From Chitinibacter tainanensis DSM 15459 (lineage in GTDB: Bacteria; Pseudomonadota; Gammaproteobacteria; Burkholderiales; Chitinibacteraceae): DNA of 64,000 bases. Location: the NCBI RefSeq assembly GCF_000429785.1, contig NZ_KE386953.1, forward strand, positions 334,579 through 398,578, read 5' to 3'. Numbering within the stretch: position 1 is the first letter of the stretch; every line of letters begins with the position of its first letter. Position numbers and translations under genes: made by a program. Shown here piece by piece: positions 9,350 to 18,345 of the stretch. The notes under the pieces are model-generated. The model saw only the letters and a list, made by a program, of their open reading frames with translations, was not told the origin of the DNA and ran no database searches.

Positions 9350-10789
9350 ATGAAGGCCATCCAAACTTCAACCGTAATGACAGCCGCAGCGCTCACATCA
9401 ATCCTTGCGGCATGCGGTGGATCATCATCACCAAGTACTCCTTTAGCGACACCAGTTGCAAGCACTAAAGGCACAGTAGTGGGCAGCTACTTCAAAAACG
9501 TCATCGTATGCGAAGATGTGAATTCAAATTTAATTTGCGACGCGAACGAACCCAAGTCAAAAACTAATGAAAAAGGCGAATTTACTCTACCAAAAACACG
9601 GTCACAACTAGTTGCAGAAATTGGCCCAGAAAGCAGCCGAATCAACCCAGAAACAGGTGAGGAGGCAAAAATTCAAAGTAAAATTATTCTAAGAACGCCG
9701 CCTGACGCCCCCGAAGTCATTAGCACCTTTTCTACGCTAATTGCTTCAACAATGGAAAACAATAGCATCCCCTTCAAAGAAGCAAAGAGCAAGATCGCTA
9801 AAGAACTGAGCATCAGCGAATCCTCTTTACTAATAGACTACAACAAACTAACCGACCCGACGGAAAAAAACAAAATAAAATCACTCGGAAACCAGATAAT
9901 TGAGAAAATACAACTAGCTCTATCCGAAAGCAAATCCAGTGAAGATTTCAAATTAGCATTAAAAAAAGCCACATCAGACGAAAATCTGTCAAAATTTAAA
10001 TCTGCAGAGCCACAATTAATATTAGCTGCGCCTACCGCGATAGAAACTTGTGTTGCAGAACTACCGCGCTACAATAAGCAATTTTCTGACTCAGCAAAGA
10101 TAAAGAAAGTTATTTTTATTGAAAGAACAATGGCCTTACTACCAAATAACTCTTGGGGTTTACCACGCTCAGAACAAAGAACTATCGAGTACGCTGTAAG
10201 TACAGCAGATACAACTGCAGAATATGCCGGCTATAAAAACCTGACTCGTTCAAAAACAAAATCACTTTTCAATCCAAACATCACCACCATTTCATATGAA
10301 GGATGGCTAGGAGATGGTATTGGCTGGAGAGAGGTCGGCGAAGAGCAAGTTGATGAAACAGGAAAGAGAATTAATTATTATGAGCAGTTTGATTTTACGA
10401 AAAATAGCGGTTCTCTTAGCATAGGCGACGTACAATCACAAAGCTCAAAATTCAGAGCCGACTTTGTGCTTGAGGGGAGTGGAGTACCTGCACAACAAAA
10501 GACTTATTACAAAGGGACATACACGCTCAACCTGCCCACCTTTGGAGATATTAAAGCATGTGGGGCAGAAATCACATCGAACATAGGTCCCTACACAGAT
10601 AAAAGCACTGCAAAAACAATGCGGATTGAGCATAGGATTTTAGAACTTTACAACCCATGGGTAATTAACTACTCAACCAGTGAAACCCGCTGGTACGAAA
10701 TCGGTAATAATACGCCGGTCAAAGGTGAGCGAATCATTCGAGAGTTGGTTGGCTATGAAATGACGGACGGCACCAAAGTACTTCCATAG
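9350..10789 (+). CDS. AT-rich orphan lipoprotein
   Basis: 479 aa predicted lipoprotein. The signal peptide ends in a lipobox SILAAC, with Cys22 as lipidation site, followed by a Ser/Thr/Pro-rich linker. The start at 9350 has GGAG six bases upstream; a TTG-initiated extension to 9320 is not needed. Residues ~40-70 (SYFKNVIVCEDVNSNLICDANEP) resemble the calcium-binding-like repeats of secreted adhesin/lipoproteins. The remainder has no recognised domain. Codons are markedly AT-rich and Lys/Asn/Ser-rich compared with all neighbours, which suggests recent transfer or relaxed selection. It stands alone and ends at a strong hairpin. Confidence 0.8.
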   Translation: MKAIQTSTVMTAAALTSILAACGGSSSPSTPLATPVASTKGTVVGSYFKNVIVCEDVNSNLICDANEPKSKTNEKGEFTLPKTRSQLVAEIGPESSRINPETGEEAKIQSKIILRTPPDAPEVISTFSTLIASTMENNSIPFKEAKSKIAKELSISESSLLIDYNKLTDPTEKNKIKSLGNQIIEKIQLALSESKSSEDFKLALKKATSDENLSKFKSAEPQLILAAPTAIETCVAELPRYNKQFSDSAKIKKVIFIERTMALLPNNSWGLPRSEQRTIEYAVSTADTTAEYAGYKNLTRSKTKSLFNPNITTISYEGWLGDGIGWREVGEEQVDETGKRINYYEQFDFTKNSGSLSIGDVQSQSSKFRADFVLEGSGVPAQQKTYYKGTYTLNLPTFGDIKACGAEITSNIGPYTDKSTAKTMRIEHRILELYNPWVINYSTSETRWYEIGNNTPVKGERIIRELVGYEMTDGTKVLP

Positions 10790-10844
10790 AACAACACAGC
10801 AAGAACGGTGCTGAATTTTAATTATTGATCCACGAGTACTTGAT

Positions 10845-10877
10845 TGCATTGGAGATCTCTAGACCTCCAATGCATTT
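10845..10877. terminator. Convergent terminator hairpin
   Basis: Perfect 10 bp stem TGCATTGGAG/CTCCAATGCA (10845-10854, 10865-10874), loop of 10, then TTT. It sits between the lipoprotein gene and convergent piuC. Confidence 0.65.
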
Positions 10878-10885
10878 CAAGGCGC

Positions 10886-11566
10886 CTAGATCTCACCCCA
10901 TTTGCGCAACAGATTGTGATACACGCCCGTAAGGCCGATGGCGGTGGCGTTATCCCCCTGCTCCAGCCGTAATTGCCGGATGTGGGTATCGAGCTCAAAC
11001 AGCAAGCCGCGCTCGCCCTGATCGCGGATCATGCTTTGCATCCACATAAATGAGGCCACCCGCTGGCCGCGCGTAATCGGCTCCACCCGGTGCAAGCTGC
11101 TGGATGGATACAACACCATATCGCCGGCGGCCAGTTTCACTTCGTGCAGACCATAGGTGTCTTCAATCACCAGCTCGCCGCCATCGTATTCTTCCGGCTC
11201 GCTAAAAAACAGCGTGGCCGATAAATCCGAGCGCACCCATTCACCGGTGAGCGTCATACGGCGCATGGCGTTATCCACGTGCATGCCAAAACTCATGCCC
11301 TCGCCATAGCGGTTAAACAGCGGTGGGAAAATCCGCTTGGGCAAGGCGGCCGAGAAAAAGAGCTCGTTTTTTTCCAGCGCCGCCAGAATAATCGCCCGCA
11401 CGGCCTCGGCGGCCGGCTCGTCATTAGGCAATTGTTCATTGTTTTTTACCTTGGCCGACTGGCTACCGGCCGTGATGCGGCCATCCAGCCAGGCGGCGTT
11501 GTCCAGCAACTGGCGACAATGGCGCACCTGCTCGGCGGTAAGGACTTGCGGAATATGCAGCAACAT
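10886..11566 (-). CDS. piuC: PKHD-type Fe(II)/2-oxoglutarate dioxygenase (PiuC/YbiX)
   Basis: 226 aa cytosolic hydroxylase. The iron ligands are visible: His96 and Asp98 in GMHVDNA, and His159 in SLHRVEP. Arg169 in RGQRVAS binds 2-oxoglutarate. Members are typically encoded beside catecholate siderophore receptors and are iron-regulated, as here, directly downstream of the receptor gene. The substrate is unknown. The start at 11566 has GGAG seven bases upstream. A terminator-like hairpin separates it from the receptor, so expression may depend on partial readthrough. Confidence 0.93.
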   Translation of the reverse strand: MLLHIPQVLTAEQVRHCRQLLDNAAWLDGRITAGSQSAKVKNNEQLPNDEPAAEAVRAIILAALEKNELFFSAALPKRIFPPLFNRYGEGMSFGMHVDNAMRRMTLTGEWVRSDLSATLFFSEPEEYDGGELVIEDTYGLHEVKLAAGDMVLYPSSSLHRVEPITRGQRVASFMWMQSMIRDQGERGLLFELDTHIRQLRLEQGDNATAIGLTGVYHNLLRKWGEI

Positions 11567-11623
11567 GATGTTTCTCCAATTTTTAAACTGTTTTTCTCAA
11601 GGCCCGCACACGGCAAACATTCA

Positions 11624-11655
11624 GAAAAACAGACCGGGAATGCACGCATTCCCGG
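11624..11655 (-). terminator. Hairpin with U-run after the siderophore receptor gene
   Basis: Stem CCGGGAATG/CATTCCCGG (11634-11642, 11647-11655), followed on the minus strand by a U-rich tract with five consecutive U. A second inverted repeat ACCTAGG/CCTAGGT lies at about 11671-11692. Probably attenuates piuC. Confidence 0.65.
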
Positions 11656-11712
11656 CTGTGATTCAAACATACCTAGGCATGTATACCTAGGTAACGCTTG
11701 ATTTATATAGGC

Positions 11713-13980
11713 TTAGAACTTATACCCAACAGTCACACGCGCTGAGCGACCGGTACCTGGTACGGCAAAGCCTTGATATAGACCTTCATAGTGGTCGGTA
11801 TCAAACAGGTTGTACACGTTCAGCTGCACGCTCAGATCACGGTTAGACCATTCAGCCATCGCATCCCAACGTACGTAGCTTGGCAGGTAAACGGTGTTAT
11901 CCAGATTGGCATAGCGTTTGCCCATGGCATTAAAACCGCCACCCAGTTTCCAGTTGCCATCGATTTGATAAGTCGTCCAAACATTACCGGTATAACGTGG
12001 CGCATTATCCGGCAAATTGCCTTCACGTGACTTCGGCGACGCACCGGCCACTTTATCAATCACTGGATCCATCAGTGCCACACCGGCAAAGACTTGCCAT
12101 TTATCCGTCAGGCGACCCGCAGCTTCGAGCTCAACCCCGTCGGTATGGCGTTTGCCAGACAGCAGGAAAGGCTTGGCCACGCCCACTTCGATGTCGGTTT
12201 GCCGTTCGTTGGTTTTCACCGTGCGGAACAGCGCAGCGCGCAGAGCCAAATCGCCATCAAACAGATTCCATTTCCCGCCCAACTCGTAGTTGGCGTTCTT
12301 TTCTGGATCAGTTTTCTCGCCGCGTGGATCGGTCGAGTAGGCTTCAGCCGATGGGTTGAACGAAGTGCCATAAGACAGGTAGTACGATTGTTGCTGATCT
12401 GGCTGGTAGATCAGGCCTGTACGCCAGCTCCATACATTGTCGGTACGGCCCAGACGGCTGGTTTGCACGCCGTTCGCATCGCGATTTTCGGTATGGGCTT
12501 TGAAATTGTCAAAACGTGCACCCAGCAGGATCTTCCATTTGGTATCCAGATCAATCATGTCCTGGAAATAGAAGGCCACGGTGTCGGCGGTGGATTCAGC
12601 TTCACCGGTTTTCACTGGCGCAGCGCAATTGGGTACGCCACCGGTCACCGGGTTACCCACCGTGGTGCTTGGCAGGGTGCAGTTGGAGGTAGAGCCATTC
12701 ATAAGTTGGGCACGACCTGTGCTCAGCAGAGTTTCGCGGGTGAACTCAACACCGGCCAGTACATTGTGGCGAATGGTGCCGGTTTCAAAATCCCACAGCA
12801 GATCCGTTACGTTGGAGAGGATTTCCTGCTCACGCTGACGCAGCTTGCGACCACGAGTGATTTTGGTGCTATCGCTGAGGGCTTCATTAGGAGTTGCAAA
12901 CGAGAGGCCTGGCGCGCTCGCCCGCAGATCGAGATCATACTGGCCGTAGCGTGTGCTGTTTTTCAGCACCATATTCGGTGCCAGCTGATGCTGCACAATC
13001 GAGCTCAGCACATCGGTACGGGTTTTCTCGCTATCAAAATCTTTCAGACCATAGAAAGTATCAACGCGATCGATTGGCTTGTTCGTACCATGCAATGACT
13101 CACTTGGCACGGCCTGCTGTACTGGCTTGCCATTCTTATCGAGTACGGTGCGAACGCCCGGTCCTTGTCGATAGTACGGCACGCCGTAGTCTGGCACGTT
13201 GTCTTCTTGATAGTGCAGGTAAGAGAGCGTGATTTCGGTTGGCTCACCGATGCCAATTTTCACCGAAGGCGCGAAACCCCAGCGATTCATCTCGGCGCCT
13301 TCGCGGAAGCTACCCGCTTTCTGGCCCATGACCGTCAGACGCGCGGCAGAGCTTTCACCGATAGCGCGGTTAAAGTCGCCTTCGGCACGATAGAAGCTAT
13401 CAGTACCAATGGTCGTGCTCAGCTGATTCAGATCGCCACGGAATGGCGCTTTGCTGACTTGATTAACAATCCCGCCGGTTGAGCCACGGCCATACAGCAT
13501 TGAAGCGGGGCCACGCAGTACTTCCAACGTATCGGTGTTAAAAGTATCGCGGTTGTATTGCGCTGAATCGCGGAAGTTATCCAGATACAGATCATTGGAA
13601 GCACCAAAGCCGCGGATACGGATACCATCGCCGCTGGCGCCGCCTTCGGCCGCATTAAAAGTCACACCCACGGCATTGCGCAGCGCTTCTTTCAGGGTGT
13701 TGGCATCCTGATCGTGCATCACCTGATTCGTTACACTGGTCACCGACTGCGGTACATCGCGGGCTTCTTGCTTGGTGCGGCCCACGCTTACGGTTGGCGC
13801 CACATAGGTATCGGCAGTGCCATTTTGGCTGGCTTGGGTGGCTTTAACTTCAACCGTTTTCAGCTCAACCTCAGCAGCATGTGCAGTACCGGCAACAACG
13901 CCAAACAGGGCCGCAGCGGCCGGATATTTGGCCAGATGGCGGATACCCGCCGGTTTTTTCTTCGTGTCTTTCATGGTCAT
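11713..13980 (-). CDS. TonB-dependent siderophore receptor (catecholate type, Fiu/PiuA-like)
   Basis: 755 aa outer-membrane gated channel that imports ferric siderophores using energy from TonB-ExbBD. It has a signal peptide ending GTAHA (about residue 35), a TonB-box region (VELKTVEVKAT), a plug domain (~60-180, containing RDVPQSVTSV and an IRGFGASND motif), and a 22-strand barrel ending in the canonical C-terminal Phe (VTVGYKF). The neighbouring PKHD hydroxylase supports a PiuA/Fiu role. No strong ribosome site is visible before the ATG at 13980. It lies 250 bp after exbD in the same direction. Confidence 0.95.
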   Translation of the reverse strand: MTMKDTKKKPAGIRHLAKYPAAAALFGVVAGTAHAAEVELKTVEVKATQASQNGTADTYVAPTVSVGRTKQEARDVPQSVTSVTNQVMHDQDANTLKEALRNAVGVTFNAAEGGASGDGIRIRGFGASNDLYLDNFRDSAQYNRDTFNTDTLEVLRGPASMLYGRGSTGGIVNQVSKAPFRGDLNQLSTTIGTDSFYRAEGDFNRAIGESSAARLTVMGQKAGSFREGAEMNRWGFAPSVKIGIGEPTEITLSYLHYQEDNVPDYGVPYYRQGPGVRTVLDKNGKPVQQAVPSESLHGTNKPIDRVDTFYGLKDFDSEKTRTDVLSSIVQHQLAPNMVLKNSTRYGQYDLDLRASAPGLSFATPNEALSDSTKITRGRKLRQREQEILSNVTDLLWDFETGTIRHNVLAGVEFTRETLLSTGRAQLMNGSTSNCTLPSTTVGNPVTGGVPNCAAPVKTGEAESTADTVAFYFQDMIDLDTKWKILLGARFDNFKAHTENRDANGVQTSRLGRTDNVWSWRTGLIYQPDQQQSYYLSYGTSFNPSAEAYSTDPRGEKTDPEKNANYELGGKWNLFDGDLALRAALFRTVKTNERQTDIEVGVAKPFLLSGKRHTDGVELEAAGRLTDKWQVFAGVALMDPVIDKVAGASPKSREGNLPDNAPRYTGNVWTTYQIDGNWKLGGGFNAMGKRYANLDNTVYLPSYVRWDAMAEWSNRDLSVQLNVYNLFDTDHYEGLYQGFAVPGTGRSARVTVGYKF

Positions 13981-14230
13981 TTTGAGTTGTAGTTAGAGTG
14001 AATAAAACGGAAGCAGAGAGCACTTCCGGGTGATGGAAAAAACTGCAGCGCTAGAAACGACAATGGCGGGATGAACCCGCCATGTCAGTGGTCTATCGCT
14101 GAGATTTACGGCGTAGCCGCCCCCTACTCGCCCGGCCGATCGACCGGGATAGCAAAGTCAAACTCAGCGCATAGCCAGCCCCGACAGGCAGATTCACCGC
14201 GGTTCAAGCGCTTTGAACAGGAGCGCATGG
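13981..14230 (-). other. 250 bp leader between exbD and the receptor gene
   Basis: Noncoding. It has a perfect 8 bp hairpin ATGGCGGG/CCCGCCAT (14063-14083) and a near-palindromic CCCGG/CCGGG stem around 14130. It could hold a terminator after exbD, a second promoter, or an RNA leader. I could not match it to a known riboswitch. Confidence 0.45.
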
Positions 14231-14662
14231 CTATTTACCGCTGGCGGCCGTAGGCTCACCACTGGTCATCAGGCCGATGCGGGTCAGACCGGCGCGTTGC
14301 GCGGCGGCCATGGTTTGGGCAATCCGCTCGTATTGCACCGTTTTGTCGGCATATAAATGCACTTCGGTCAGCGGGTCGGCGGCAAAGGCAGCCGCAAAAC
14401 GTGCATCGAGGCTGGCCGGATCCACCAACTGCTGTTCATCCAGCAGGCCGCCATTCGCCTGCAGCGTCAGCCGGATCGGTTGCTTGTTTTGCTCAACCAC
14501 CGCTGCAGTGGCTTTGGGCAATTCCACCCGCACTGCATGCGTCATGACGGGCGCCGTAACAATAAACACCACCAACAGCACCAGCATCACATCCACCAGC
14601 GGCGTGGTATTGATTTCGGCCATCGGCGCGGCGTCTTGCTGATTAAAACTACCGAACGCCAT
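14231..14662 (-). CDS. exbD: Biopolymer transport protein ExbD
   Basis: 143 aa inner-membrane protein of the TonB-ExbB-ExbD motor. A short cytoplasmic N-terminus (AEINTTPLVDVMLVLLVVF) leads into the single membrane helix. Its conserved Asp, in the LVDVMLVLL motif near residue 24, is the proton-path residue. A periplasmic domain follows. The ATG at 14662 has GGAGG six bases upstream and overlaps the exbB end by 14 bp; a GTG at 14668 is less likely. Confidence 0.95.
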   Translation of the reverse strand: MAFGSFNQQDAAPMAEINTTPLVDVMLVLLVVFIVTAPVMTHAVRVELPKATAAVVEQNKQPIRLTLQANGGLLDEQQLVDPASLDARFAAAFAADPLTEVHLYADKTVQYERIAQTMAAAQRAGLTRIGLMTSGEPTAASGK

Positions 14663-15320
14663 GACCACCCTCCGTCAGCAACTGGGCATGCAGATCATGG
14701 GTAAAGCCATCCAGCTCTTGGCCAAAGCGGCGGTTGCTGCGCACGAAAGCGTTGTAGGCAATCACCGCCGGAATCGCGACAGCCAGACCGGCTGCCGTGG
14801 CCACCAGAGCTTCACCGATTGGCGCTGCCACCGTCGACAATGACGCATTGCCCGCGGTGGCGATACCCACTAAGGCGTGATAAATGCCCCACACCGTGCC
14901 AAACAAGCCAATAAACGGCGCCACCGAGCCGGTCGTTGCCAGCCAAGTCAGGCCGCGCTCCAGCGTGGCGGTTTCCTGCCCCAGTCGGGTGCGCAGTTTG
15001 CGCACCAGATAATCATCCAGCGACACCGCCTTGCCCAGGCCACCTTCCTGATGGGCACGATAGTGGCGCAGGCCATCGGCGCCGGCCCAAGCCAGTTTGG
15101 CCGCTGGCGCTGGATGTTTGCTGGCCAGATTTAAAGCTTCCTGCCAGTCTTTGGCTTCCCAGAAAGACTGCATAAATTGCGTTTGGTGGCGCTTAATTAC
15201 CCACAGCTGCCGCGCGCGGGCCACGATCACCACCCAGCTCACAACCGACATCAAAATCAGTAGACCAAACACCGACTGCAAAATCGGGTCGCCTGAGTGC
15301 AATACCAGCGATAAATCCAT
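14649..15320 (-). CDS. exbB: Biopolymer transport protein ExbB
   Basis: 223 aa MotA/TolQ/ExbB proton-channel protein with membrane segments near 17-37, 130-150 and 165-190. The conserved FIGLFGTVWGIYHAL stretch and AAPIGEALVATAAGLAVAIPA match the family. It converts proton motive force for TonB. AAGGA lies eight bases before the ATG. The stop overlaps exbD. Confidence 0.96.
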   Translation of the reverse strand: MDLSLVLHSGDPILQSVFGLLILMSVVSWVVIVARARQLWVIKRHQTQFMQSFWEAKDWQEALNLASKHPAPAAKLAWAGADGLRHYRAHQEGGLGKAVSLDDYLVRKLRTRLGQETATLERGLTWLATTGSVAPFIGLFGTVWGIYHALVGIATAGNASLSTVAAPIGEALVATAAGLAVAIPAVIAYNAFVRSNRRFGQELDGFTHDLHAQLLTEGGHGVR

Positions 15321-15331
15321 TGCTTCAATCC

Positions 15332-16048
15332 TTACGACTTCTCAAGTGAAAAATTCATCGGCACGATCACGGTGCCTACCACCGCTTCATCGCCCCGTTT
15401 GGCCGGCACAAACCGCCATTTTTTGACCGTAGCTTCGGCCACCGCATCCAGACGCTGGAAACCACTGCTCTTATCGACTTCCACTTTGCTAGGCAGCCCG
15501 TCTGGGTTAACTACCACTTTCAAGCGCACCAGGCCTTGCTCTCCCAGCGCCCGCGAGGCCGGCGGATATGGCGGCTTGGGGTTATTGAGGTAATTGGCGT
15601 GAAAACTTGGGGCGCTCAACACCGGCTCGGCATCGCGGGCTTTGCCTTCACGCCCCGCACTGGCTACCCCGGTATTGGCTTGCTCACTCGGCGCTGGCGC
15701 CGGCAGCTCTTTTAGCTCTTTCGTGCCCTCTTTCGCGGCGGCAACTTCAAGGGTGGCGGCTCGCTCAGGCGTGGCGGCCATGACTTGCTTCACTACCGGC
15801 TTGGTGGGCTTGGCGATTTTTTCCTGCACTTTTTGCCGCACCTGCTGGATTTTTTCTTTCAGCTTGGGCAAAGGTGCCGGGGGCTTAGGTTCGGTTGGTG
15901 CGGCTTCCTGCCCCATCGGCAGAGGCACCGCCTGCAAAAACACCGGCTGCGGCTCGGCCTGTGGGCGTTGCCAGTGGGCGGCGCCATACAACAAAACCCC
16001 GTGGGCCGCTAGTACGGCCAGCATTGTTTTTGAGTTATCGAGAATCAT
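15332..16048 (-). CDS. tonB: Energy transducer TonB
   Basis: 238 aa periplasm-spanning link between ExbBD and outer-membrane receptors. It has one N-terminal helix (MLAVLAAHGVLLYGAAHW), a Pro/Lys-rich linker (PTEPKPPAPLPKLKEK and following), and a C-terminal TonB domain with the PPYPPASRALGEQGLV motif. The start at 16048 is chosen; the TTG at 16054 is in frame but lacks support. First gene of tonB-exbB-exbD-receptor-piuC, with Fur-box-like DNA just upstream. Confidence 0.94.
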   Translation of the reverse strand: MILDNSKTMLAVLAAHGVLLYGAAHWQRPQAEPQPVFLQAVPLPMGQEAAPTEPKPPAPLPKLKEKIQQVRQKVQEKIAKPTKPVVKQVMAATPERAATLEVAAAKEGTKELKELPAPAPSEQANTGVASAGREGKARDAEPVLSAPSFHANYLNNPKPPYPPASRALGEQGLVRLKVVVNPDGLPSKVEVDKSSGFQRLDAVAEATVKKWRFVPAKRGDEAVVGTVIVPMNFSLEKS

Positions 16049-16110
16049 TCCCAAATATTACCGAGTTTGATTCTCATCTGCAACAGTTTTTGAGAATTAT
16101 TACCATTAGC
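16040..16110 (-). promoter_or_regulatory. Fur-box-like operators upstream of tonB
   Basis: The best site is 16092-16110, GAGAATTATTACCATTAGC, matching 14 of 19 positions of the classical Fur consensus. As a 7-1-7 site (16091-16105) it matches 12 of 14. A weaker GAGAATCATTCCCAA lies at 16040-16054 over the start. On the minus strand the better site overlaps plausible -10 sequences. Iron repression by Fur is inferred. Confidence 0.65.
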
Positions 16111-16152
16111 AAATAAAGACATAGCCATGCAAGCATACCGTCAGCATATGCT

Positions 16153-16201
16153 GGGTATTGCCCGCCATCGCTCTGTGATATTAGCCTGGAAGCTTATACC
16201 C
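16153..16201. repeat. GGGTAT-N37-ATACCC site, 49 bp
   Basis: Exact ends at 16153-16158 and 16196-16201, in the gap between the tonB promoter region and the LysR stop. Confidence 0.85.
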
Positions 16202-16222
16202 GGTGGGGGCACGCTAGGCTGA

Positions 16223-17119
16223 TTAATGCGCTTGCAGCAACACCTGCTGCGCCACTTCCACCAGGCGCCGCGTGAGCCGTTCCAGCCGCGGGGATTGCAC
16301 TTTCCAGTGATGCCAATGCAGCATCACATCGGTAGGCTGATCGGGCGCCAAATCAATCAGCTCACCCCGCGCGATCAGTGGATCAGCCTGCAGATGCGGC
16401 ACCATCCCGCAGCCTAGCCCCAGCAAAATCGCCTGCAGATACGGCTCGCTCGCCGGCACATGATGCTCAGGGTAAGCTCCGGGGCGCAGGCCAAAGCGCT
16501 GCAGCAGAAAATCCGCTTGCAGCGCATCCTTGCGGTTAAACACCATCACCGGCGCCAGCCGCGCCGCTTCGCGGCTGTAGCCGCCGGCAAACCAGCGGGC
16601 ATGAAACTGCGGCGAGGCCAACATGCGATAGCGCAAAATGCCCAGCGGATGCACCAAGCAGCCTTGCATCGGTTGCGGCTCGGAGGCCACGCAGGCCAGG
16701 GCCTGCCCTTCCTGCATTAGGGCATGGGTGTGATCCTGATCGTCCACCGTAAGGCTGAGCAACACATTCTCGCTGATCAGAAAATCACTGATCGCGGGCA
16801 ATAACCACGTACTGAGCGTATCGGCATTCACCGCCAGCGGCACACTCAAGGTCGCCGAGGCTGCCCCAGAAAACCCGGCCAGAAAGTCTTGCTCCAGCAA
16901 GCGGGCGCGGCGCAAATATTGCACCAGCTGTTGCCCGGCCAAGGTGGCCCGACAGGGCCGCGAGCGCACCAGCAAGGGCGTCCCCAGCGCAGTTTCCAGC
17001 TGACGCACCCGCTGCGAAACTGCCGACGGGGTGAGATGCAGCTTGGCGGCGGCCTGCTCAAAGCTGCCGCTATCCATCACTGCCAGCAAGGCTTCGGTCT
17101 GTTTATGATCAAACTGCAT
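16223..17119 (-). CDS. LysR-type regulator, ArgP family
   Basis: 298 aa transcription factor. The N-terminal winged helix (residues 1-60, LTPSAVSQRVRQLE recognition helix) and the C-terminal effector domain match ArgP/LysG proteins, which sense lysine or arginine and activate the exporter gene. It is divergently transcribed from a LysE/ArgO-type exporter gene with 126 bp between starts, the classical arrangement. Two AT-rich dyad sites lie in that gap. Likely role: amino-acid-induced activation of the exporter. Confidence 0.88.
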   Translation of the reverse strand: MQFDHKQTEALLAVMDSGSFEQAAAKLHLTPSAVSQRVRQLETALGTPLLVRSRPCRATLAGQQLVQYLRRARLLEQDFLAGFSGAASATLSVPLAVNADTLSTWLLPAISDFLISENVLLSLTVDDQDHTHALMQEGQALACVASEPQPMQGCLVHPLGILRYRMLASPQFHARWFAGGYSREAARLAPVMVFNRKDALQADFLLQRFGLRPGAYPEHHVPASEPYLQAILLGLGCGMVPHLQADPLIARGELIDLAPDQPTDVMLHWHHWKVQSPRLERLTRRLVEVAQQVLLQAH

Positions 17120-17138
17120 AGCGGCTCCGGCTGGGCTT

Positions 17139-17181
17139 AATATTTAAATATTTTAATGGTAAACAAAGAAATTTAAATATT
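17139..17181. promoter_or_regulatory. Paired ATTTAAATATT sites between argP-like and exporter genes
   Basis: ATTTAAATATT occurs at 17142-17152, inside a perfect 14 bp palindrome at 17139-17152, and again at 17171-17181. The copies are 29 bp apart, near three helical turns. LysR regulators bind AT-rich T-N11-A dyads in this position, so these are the probable regulator sites. Confidence 0.5.
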
Positions 17182-17245
17182 CTTCATCTTTGGCCCGCCC
17201 TTGCGCACAATCATGCCAATTGGATCAAACAAACCATGTGTGTAG

Positions 17246-17884
17246 ATGATGAATAGCAGTGTGTTTTTTCAAGGCATGGGCCTGTGCGCCAGCCTGATCA
17301 TGGCCATCGGCGCCCAGAATGCCTTTGTGCTGCGCCAGGGCATTACCCGGCAATATATTTTCGTGGCCGCCATCACCTGCGTGCTGTGTGATTTCGTACT
17401 GATGGCCGCGGGTATGTTGGGCATGGGCAAAATGCTGCAAATGCTGCCGGGCTTGCAAGCGTGGATGGCGCTGGGTGGCGCGCTATTTGTGTGGTGGTTT
17501 GGCTGGGGCGCCCTGCAAAAAGCCTTTCGCCCCACAGCGATGCAGCTAGATACCCAAACCGAGCAACAGCAAACCACCAAGAGCGTGATTTTGGCCGCGC
17601 TGGGCTTTTCACTGCTGAACCCGCATGCGATTCTCGACACAGTGGTGCTGGTCGGCGGCATTGGCGCGCAGCAAGCGCCGGCCAATCAGCCGATGTTTCT
17701 ACTGGGCGCGGTGAGCTTTTCCTGCCTGTGGTTTTTCTCATTGGCCTTTGGCGCCAGCAAGCTCGCCCCCCTGTTCGCTCGGCCGCTGGCCTGGCGCATT
17801 CTGGATGGCCTGATTGCGCTGATGATGGGCGCGATCGGCTTGTCGCTACTGCGTTTAAGCGGCTTCTTCCCCTTCCTCGCCTAA
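17246..17884 (+). CDS. argO: LysE/ArgO-family amino acid exporter
   Basis: 212 aa inner-membrane exporter for basic amino acids (arginine/lysine). It has about six hydrophobic segments and the LysE signatures GAQNAFVLRQGI near the N-terminus and LNPHAILDTVVLVG in mid-protein. It is divergent from an ArgP-type regulator and followed by a strong terminator. Two adjacent ATGs start the frame; no clear ribosome site separates them. The symbol follows the ArgO subgroup; LysE is an alternative name. Confidence 0.88.
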   Translation: MMNSSVFFQGMGLCASLIMAIGAQNAFVLRQGITRQYIFVAAITCVLCDFVLMAAGMLGMGKMLQMLPGLQAWMALGGALFVWWFGWGALQKAFRPTAMQLDTQTEQQQTTKSVILAALGFSLLNPHAILDTVVLVGGIGAQQAPANQPMFLLGAVSFSCLWFFSLAFGASKLAPLFARPLAWRILDGLIALMMGAIGLSLLRLSGFFPFLA

Positions 17885-17917
17885 GCCCTCGCGACTGAAC
17901 CCGCACGACCAACCCAC

Positions 17918-17954
17918 AGCCCGCTGACCAAAATTTAGGCAGCGGGCTTTTTTT
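17918..17954 (+). terminator. Terminator of the exporter gene
   Basis: Perfect 9 bp stem AGCCCGCTG/CAGCGGGCT (17918-17926, 17940-17948) followed by seven T. Confidence 0.88.
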
Positions 17955-18162
17955 ATGTCCAAACAAAGGTTTAAACGGCTTACCCACAGTTTGCCCACGC
18001 GGGCATACCCGCTTTTTGTGTACGGCGGGGATAAACTCCCCTCATTGCCACCGCCCTTGAACAAGGGCATATGCTATGCACTACTCTCCGACCGCCTAAA
18101 GTCCGGGCCAAACCACCTAACCTGGCCACTTTCAGCACTAAAACGCGCCGACCACACTCAGC

Positions 18163-18177
18163 GCCTAAAGTTTAGGC
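18163..18177. repeat. Perfect palindrome GCCTAAAGTTTAGGC
   Basis: 15 bp palindrome with central G. A half copy GCCTAAAGT lies at 18094-18102. Looks like a protein-binding dyad within the repeat array. Confidence 0.5.
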
Positions 18178-18345
18178 AAGATCAAGATCCGCTGCCGCAT
18201 CAGCCACTTACCGCATTGCTCCACAGCTTATGCCCGCAGCTGTGCCCGCTAGGCGGGGATAAAGTGCGGGGCTTGGTGTTAAACCCCCTGATGCCGAGCC
18301 AGACTCACTGCAGCCGGAGTCGGCTTGGTGCGGCATCACGCACAC

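Noticed and set aside
11679..11727. ATGTAT-N37-ATACCC at the end of the siderophore receptor gene
   Set aside because: Interior looks similar to other copies but the left end has two mismatches; too weak to list.
13981..14230. Possible cobalamin or other riboswitch before the siderophore receptor gene
   Set aside because: Stem-loops are present but the conserved B12-box and other riboswitch cores were not found.
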